Origin: JAPLDB01 sp038230515
GTDB lineage: Bacteria > Bacteroidota > Bacteroidia > AKYH767-A > 2013-40CM-41-45
Direction: 5' to 3'
Length of the DNA stretch: 64,000 bases
NCBI GenBank assembly: GCA_038230515.1
Contig: JBBRND010000022.1
Location: 1-64,000, forward strand
The notes under the pieces are model-generated. The model worked only from the letters and a program-made list of their open reading frames with translations. It ran no database searches and was not told the DNA's origin. Positions 60,194 to 64,000 of the stretch are shown in pieces. Positions within the stretch are counted from its first letter, which is position 1. Each line of letters opens with the position of its first letter. The position numbers and the translations under genes were made by a program.

Positions 60194-60808
60194 TCAAACC
60201 CCGAGTTTCCCTTTTCCCTCCCGAACTAAAGCCGGCTCATCGCCTGTGCAGTCTACAATGGTGGAAGGATTCATTTCACTGAATCCACCGTCAACAATTA
60301 AATCAACTTTGTCTCCGTACTGCTGTTCAATCGGTTCAGCTTCGTTGAAGTATTCAAGAATCTCGTCTTCACTGTGAAGAGATGAAACAACAAGCGGACT
60401 TTGCAATTCTTCAATTAACGCATGAATAATTTCGTTCTGCGGAATACGAATTCCGATGGTTTTCTTTTTCGATTTAAAAATTTCAGGTACCCGATTACTT
60501 GCATTCAGAATAAATGTAAACGCTCCCGGCAAATTACTTTTCATCACCCTAAAAACTTCTCGGCTGAATGGTTTGGTATATTCTGATAAACTGGAAAAGT
60601 CAGAAAATATAATGGAGAAATTTGCCTGTGATGGTTTGATGTTTTTTATTTCACAGATTCGTTCAAACGCCTCGTGACTTTTAAGCGAACAGGCAAATGC
60701 ATAAACAGTATCGGTAGGAATAATTACAACCCCGTCATTGCGGAGAACGGTAACTACTTTTTCAAGATGTTTTAGATTGATATTCCCTGAAAAAAATTGC
60801 AGAAGCAT
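60194..60808 (-). CDS. Sua5/YciO-type protein
   Basis: 204 residues with the YrdC fold: GVVIIPTDTVYAFACSL, PGAFTFILNASNRVP and KKKTIGIRIP. The S-x-N motif of TsaC is replaced by SSLHSED, so it resembles YciO, an RNA-binding paralogue whose role in t6A synthesis is uncertain. Its ATG lies one base before the end of the transaldolase gene, same operon. Confidence 0.85.
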   Translation of the reverse strand: MLLQFFSGNINLKHLEKVVTVLRNDGVVIIPTDTVYAFACSLKSHEAFERICEIKNIKPSQANFSIIFSDFSSLSEYTKPFSREVFRVMKSNLPGAFTFILNASNRVPEIFKSKKKTIGIRIPQNEIIHALIEELQSPLVVSSLHSEDEILEYFNEAEPIEQQYGDKVDLIVDGGFSEMNPSTIVDCTGDEPALVREGKGKLGV

Positions 60809-60809
60809 T

Positions 60810-61481
60810 TTACTTCACCAAAGTCGCTTCCTGGCTTTTCTTATGATCAGCCAAAAATTTCGCAAGTCCCATGTCAGTAAGAGGATGCTTGAGAAGATCA
60901 AGAATTGCGGAGAGCGGGCAAGTTGCAACATCAGCACCCGCTTCGGCACATTTTACAATGTGCATAGAACTTCGGATTGATGCAGCAAGCACTTGAGTTT
61001 TGTAACCATAGTTTTTGTAGATCAAAACAATTTGTTTGATCAGTTCAATACCATCCTGATTCATATCATCAATTCTTCCTATGAATGGAGATAGATAAGT
61101 TGCTCCCGCTTTGGCAGCAAGTATTGCCTGACCCGCAGAAAAAACGAGTGTGCAGTTTGTCTTTATTCCTTTTGATGAAAAATATTTTAGTGCTCTAATA
61201 CCTTCTTTAATCATCGGCACTTTAACAACAATTTGTTTGTGCAGCGATGCAAGCATTTCTCCTTCGGAGATAATTCCTTTGAAGTCGGTTGAAATTACTT
61301 CAGCACTCACATCTCCCGTAACAATATTGCAGATGTCCACATAATGTTTCAGCACATTATCCTGTTCAACAATTCCTTCTTTCGCCATCAATGAAGGATT
61401 GGTAGTTACACCATCAAGCACACCAAGGTCTTGCGCTTCTTTTATTTGAGAAAGATTTGCCGTATCAATAAAAAATTTCAT
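60810..61481 (-). CDS. transaldolase / fructose-6-phosphate aldolase family protein
   Basis: 223 residues from ATG 61481 (frame open further upstream to 61535, but a -7 element lies there). Sequence MKFFIDTANLSQIKEAQDLGVLDGVTTNPSLMAKEG and the Schiff-base Lys87 in VVKVPM are family hallmarks; LVFSAGQAILAAKAGATYLSPFIGRIDD follows. It transfers dihydroxyacetone units or cleaves fructose 6-phosphate; the short form is called TalC/FsaA. Cytosolic, with transketolase nearby but not adjacent. Confidence 0.93.
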   Translation of the reverse strand: MKFFIDTANLSQIKEAQDLGVLDGVTTNPSLMAKEGIVEQDNVLKHYVDICNIVTGDVSAEVISTDFKGIISEGEMLASLHKQIVVKVPMIKEGIRALKYFSSKGIKTNCTLVFSAGQAILAAKAGATYLSPFIGRIDDMNQDGIELIKQIVLIYKNYGYKTQVLAASIRSSMHIVKCAEAGADVATCPLSAILDLLKHPLTDMGLAKFLADHKKSQEATLVK

Positions 61482-61508
61482 TCCACAATAGTTTTTAAGT
61501 TTGGAAGG

Positions 61509-61516
61509 CAAAGGTA
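61509..61516 (-). promoter_or_regulatory. -7 element of transaldolase operon (TACCTTTG)
   Basis: Perfect TAnnTTTG on the minus strand; leader about 22 nt. Confidence 0.6.
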
Positions 61517-61620
61517 AGAAAGAGAAGGTTTGCACAGAGCAAAACTATTCAACAAGTGTTAATAAAACCACAACACTTGATTCGTAAATTCGAAACCATT
61601 AGCATTCGGACATAAAAAAC

Positions 61621-61716
61621 GGGTAAGCTTACTGCATCGCACCGCTACAACCTCTTATCCTTGCTGCATTCCTGCCCTGGGGAGGTTCGAGGGAGCTGGT
61701 CGTACAGGACTTACCC
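61621..61716 (-). ncRNA. ffs: signal recognition particle RNA (4.5S-type)
   Basis: 96 nt, read leftward. The conserved domain IV helix appears as CCAGG-GCA-GGAA-TGC-AGCAAGG: GGAA tetraloop, 3-bp stem and the asymmetric AGCA loop that binds Ffh. The ends GGGTAAG and CTTACCC pair perfectly, closing the hairpin. A -7 element is five bases upstream of the first G. Small bacterial form without an Alu domain. Partner Ffh is not in the window. Confidence 0.9.
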
Positions 61717-61721
61717 GTGCG

Positions 61722-61729
61722 CGAAAGTA
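61722..61729 (-). promoter_or_regulatory. -7 element of SRP RNA (TACTTTCG)
   Basis: 7 of 8 match on the minus strand; the SRP RNA 5' end follows after five bases, fixing the spacing used in this genome. Confidence 0.65.
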
Positions 61730-61785
61730 GTAAAAGCGTTGTAAAGAAAAATTTTTGCGCAACTTTTTTCCTTTCTCTATTTATC

Positions 61786-61793
61786 TATTTTTG
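61786..61793 (+). promoter_or_regulatory. -7 element (TATTTTTG)
   Basis: Perfect TAnnTTTG; leader about 12 nt to the ATG at 61811. Divergent from the SRP RNA promoter. Confidence 0.6.
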
Positions 61794-61810
61794 TCGCAAA
61801 CAAAACTCCA

Positions 61811-62335
61811 ATGGAAAGACGTTCTCAATTAAAAGTCGCCATGACGTATGGCGCCATGTGCGGACTCGCTTCGTCCATTATCTACCTCATCTTTTATTTT
61901 GGCGGTGCCGCTGTTGACAACAAGTGGCCTCAATGGATCGGGTATGCAGTAATGATTACAACCATTGTGATGGGAGTAAAAAGCTACCGCGATCAGGATT
62001 CAGGCGGCTTCATCAATTACGGAAGATCGCTTGGAACAGGTGTGCTCATCGGAATGTTCGGTGGAATTATTACTGGACTATTCACTGTACTGATGTTTAC
62101 GGTGATTGACCCCGGAATGGCGGAAAAAATTATTAACAAAGCGCAGGAGGATATGATAGCAAAGGGAACGATGAGCGAGGATCAGATCAGCATGGCTATG
62201 TCAATGACGCGCAAATTTATGAACCCAGGTATGTTGTTTGCGTTCTCTATTGTTGGCTCTGTATTTATCGCGTTTATTTTTTCTCTTATCACTTCCATCT
62301 TTACTAGGAAAGAGCAAACTCCTTTTCAAAGTTAA
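61811..62335 (+). CDS. DUF4199 family membrane protein
   Basis: 174 residues with four hydrophobic segments (about 13-35, 42-60, 78-100, 140-165) and the GGFINYGRSLGTGVLIGMFGGIITGLF pattern typical of DUF4199. Inner membrane, function unknown. In many Bacteroidota this gene is followed, as here (14 bp), by a family 2 glycosyltransferase, suggesting a link to glycolipid assembly. Confidence 0.85.
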   Translation: MERRSQLKVAMTYGAMCGLASSIIYLIFYFGGAAVDNKWPQWIGYAVMITTIVMGVKSYRDQDSGGFINYGRSLGTGVLIGMFGGIITGLFTVLMFTVIDPGMAEKIINKAQEDMIAKGTMSEDQISMAMSMTRKFMNPGMLFAFSIVGSVFIAFIFSLITSIFTRKEQTPFQS

Positions 62336-62349
62336 TTTAAACGCAAGTT

Positions 62350-63303
62350 GTGAATCTGTCAGTTGTTGTTCCGCTTTTTAATGAAGATGAATCCCTGCGC
62401 GAGTTATGCGATTGGATTGTTCGAGTAGTTGATGCCAAAAATTTTTCGCACGAAATTATTTTGATTGATGACGGAAGTAAGGACAATTCATGGAGTGTGA
62501 TTGAAAAACTTTCTGATGAAAATAAAAATATTAGAGGAATTCGATTCAGAAGAAACTATGGAAAGAGTGCCGCTCTTCAGGTTGGATTTGAAGCAGCGCT
62601 AGGCGATGTAGTGATTACGATGGATGCAGACATGCAGGACAGCCCTGATGAAATTCCTTCGCTGTACAATATGATTGCCGAAGAAAAATTTGATCTCGTT
62701 TCGGGCTGGAAGAAGAAGCGCCACGATCCGATTATGAAAACGATTCCGAGTAAGTTTTTCAATTGGGTGACAAGAAAAATGTCCGGCATCTATACGCTGC
62801 ATGATTTTAATTGTGGTCTTAAATCATACCGTAAAGAAGTTGTGAAAAGCATTGAAGTGTATGGAGAGATGCACCGTTACATTCCTTTAATTGCAAAGTG
62901 GAATGGCTTTTCAAAAATTACGGAGAAACCAGTGGAACATCGCGCACGAAAATACGGGGTAACAAAATTTGGTTTGGAAAGATTCATCAACGGTTTTCTC
63001 GATTTGCTTTCCATCATGTTTGTTTCCAGGTTCGGAAAAAGACCGATGCACTTATTTGGATTCATTGGTACGCTGATGTTTTTTGTGGGACTTCTTGCTG
63101 CGGGTTATCTCGGCACAACAAAGTTGTGGGCAGTAACTCACAACGAATATGCGCGGCTAATTACCGATCGTCCGTCCTTTTATATTTCACTTACCTGCAT
63201 GATCATCGGTTCGCAAATGTTTCTTGCGGGATTTCTTGGCGAATTAATTTCCAGAACTTCTCCTGATAAAAATCACTACGAGATTTCAGAACGCACCAAT
63301 TAG
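62350..63303 (+). CDS. glycosyltransferase family 2 (polyprenyl-phosphate type)
   Basis: 317 residues, GTG start at 62350. GT-A domain with LSVVVPLFNEDESL, ILIDDGSKDNSW, ITMDADMQDSPDEIP (DxD) and FNCGLKSYRKEV; then two C-terminal membrane helices (about 230-260, 275-305). Resembles DPMS/ArnC/GtrB enzymes that load a sugar on polyprenyl phosphate. Overlaps nothing; third gene of the 61811 cluster follows. Confidence 0.9.
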   Translation: MNLSVVVPLFNEDESLRELCDWIVRVVDAKNFSHEIILIDDGSKDNSWSVIEKLSDENKNIRGIRFRRNYGKSAALQVGFEAALGDVVITMDADMQDSPDEIPSLYNMIAEEKFDLVSGWKKKRHDPIMKTIPSKFFNWVTRKMSGIYTLHDFNCGLKSYRKEVVKSIEVYGEMHRYIPLIAKWNGFSKITEKPVEHRARKYGVTKFGLERFINGFLDLLSIMFVSRFGKRPMHLFGFIGTLMFFVGLLAAGYLGTTKLWAVTHNEYARLITDRPSFYISLTCMIIGSQMFLAGFLGELISRTSPDKNHYEISERTN

Positions 63304-63343
63304 CTGAACCGATTGCATCGGGATGTATTGCGTTGATTAGCTG

Positions 63344-64000
63344 ATGAAAAATTTAAAAGCAATTATTGTTGGATCGGCTTATCCTTTAAGAGGAGGCATT
63401 GCCGATTTTAATGAAGCACTTTGCAAAGCATTGATTACAGAAAATGTTGAGACCTCTATCGTTTCTTTTTATTTGCAGTATCCTAAAATTCTTTTTCCGG
63501 GAAAGACGCAGATGACAGGCGGAGATGCTCCGAAAGACTTCAAAATAAATTCTCTCATCAGTTCCATCAATCCTCTTTCATGGTTTCGCGCTGCATCGTT
63601 TATTAAAAAACAAAGACCTGATTTTATTATTATCCGTTACTGGTTGCCTTTTATGGCTCCTGCCCTCTCAACCATTGCGCGCAGCGTTCGCAAAGCAGGA
63701 ATTAAAGTAATTGCGATTACTGACAATGTTATTCCTCACGAAAAAAGAATTGGTGATTATTCACTCACCAACTATTTCGTGAAAAGTTGCGATGCGTTTA
63801 TTGCCATGAGCCAAACCGTGGTTGATGACCTGAAGAAGTTTACAAAGACAAAAAGTATTTCTTTTTCCCCTCATCCGGTGTATGACATTTTCGGTGAGAA
63901 GATTCCTAAAAATGAAGCACGGAATAAATTGGGGTTGAACATTGATGGAAAAGTGGTTTTGTTTTTTGGCTTCATCCGCCCATATAAAGGATTGGATTTG
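63344..64000 (+). CDS. glycosyltransferase family 4 (partial, cut by window end)
   Basis: The first 219 codons of a GT-B enzyme from ATG 63344: VGSAYPLRGGIADFNEAL is the acceptor-domain opening, IAITDNVIPHEKR a mid-domain motif, and VVLFFGFIRPYKGLD the start of the donor domain. The 3' part lies beyond 64000. Same direction and 40 bp behind the GT2 gene, so probably one glycan-assembly operon. Confidence 0.85.
   Translation, partial: MKNLKAIIVGSAYPLRGGIADFNEALCKALITENVETSIVSFYLQYPKILFPGKTQMTGGDAPKDFKINSLISSINPLSWFRAASFIKKQRPDFIIIRYWLPFMAPALSTIARSVRKAGIKVIAITDNVIPHEKRIGDYSLTNYFVKSCDAFIAMSQTVVDDLKKFTKTKSISFSPHPVYDIFGEKIPKNEARNKLGLNIDGKVVLFFGFIRPYKGLDL

Noticed and set aside
1..64000. Insertion sequences, integrases, prophage or tRNA genes
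   Set aside because: No transposase, integrase or phage protein motif and no cloverleaf with T-loop was found; the pRiA4b-like gene at 25545 is chromosomal type.

Overview
The window is chromosomal DNA of a member of the Bacteroidota, probably an environmental lineage near Chitinophagales/Sphingobacteriales (genus not determinable by eye). Reasons: seven secreted proteins end in type IX secretion (Por) sorting domains; gene starts are preceded by the Bacteroidota sigma-A -7 element TAnnTTTG; several lineage-typical families occur (DUF4199, DUF1761, DUF3570/DUF4266, WbqC, pRiA4b ORF-3-like, choice-of-anchor L and Q proteins, CotH). No rRNA, tRNA, prophage, transposase or CRISPR array was recognised. 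One structural RNA gene (SRP RNA) is present.

Layout. 1-505: 21-bp repeat array and terminator. 506-5377: SF2 helicase, an ABC-F ATPase with a degenerate second P-loop, a secreted anchor-L protein. 5387-9017: DUF1761 protein, broken ORF, outer-membrane protein, sucC, UbiA-like prenyltransferase. 9111-9530: 42-bp repeat array. 9541-16647: secreted subtilase, EttA-type ABC-F, hisS-hutH pair. 16652-23968: WbqC, lipoprotein, 21-bp array, aroE, DedA, rhodanese, dapD, glycosyltransferase, tsaC. 24029-27148: cca, pRiA4b-like protein, miaA (non-canonical start). 27149-32439: two T9SS cargo proteins and a large repeat-rich intergenic region. 32440-35329: thioredoxin-ApbE-DUF4266-DUF3570 operon. 36175-42797: CotH protein, BaiN-like flavoprotein, kdsC, DinB, second UbiA, LolD-like ATPase. 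43210-47427: giant T9SS protein, the longest 21-bp array, an inverted-repeat element and a T9SS pseudogene. 47509-53785: truA and a 1792-residue LTD/CotH/Ig protein. 53879-56600: ECF sigma operon, transketolase C-half. 56856-64000: comB-like, phospholipase C/nuclease, nnr, YciO, transaldolase, SRP RNA, DUF4199, two glycosyltransferases (last one cut by the window end).

The most unusual signal is a set of five intergenic arrays (1-168, 9111-9530, 19173-19382, 31893-32081, 46105-46419). Their sequences are unrelated to one another, yet each has an exact 21-bp period (42 bp in one), kept without a single indel even where units have diverged strongly. 21 bp is both two turns of B-DNA and seven codons, so most arrays are also open as heptapeptide repeats on one or both strands. 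The four fully visible arrays lie between co-directional genes. One is flanked by two copies of a separate ~115-135 bp element that keeps an 11-bp stem. Other points of note are two genes whose conserved N-termini require ATC/ATT initiation, several predicted leaderless or near-leaderless mRNAs, and a MITE-like inverted-repeat element with a third copy 10.7 kb away.
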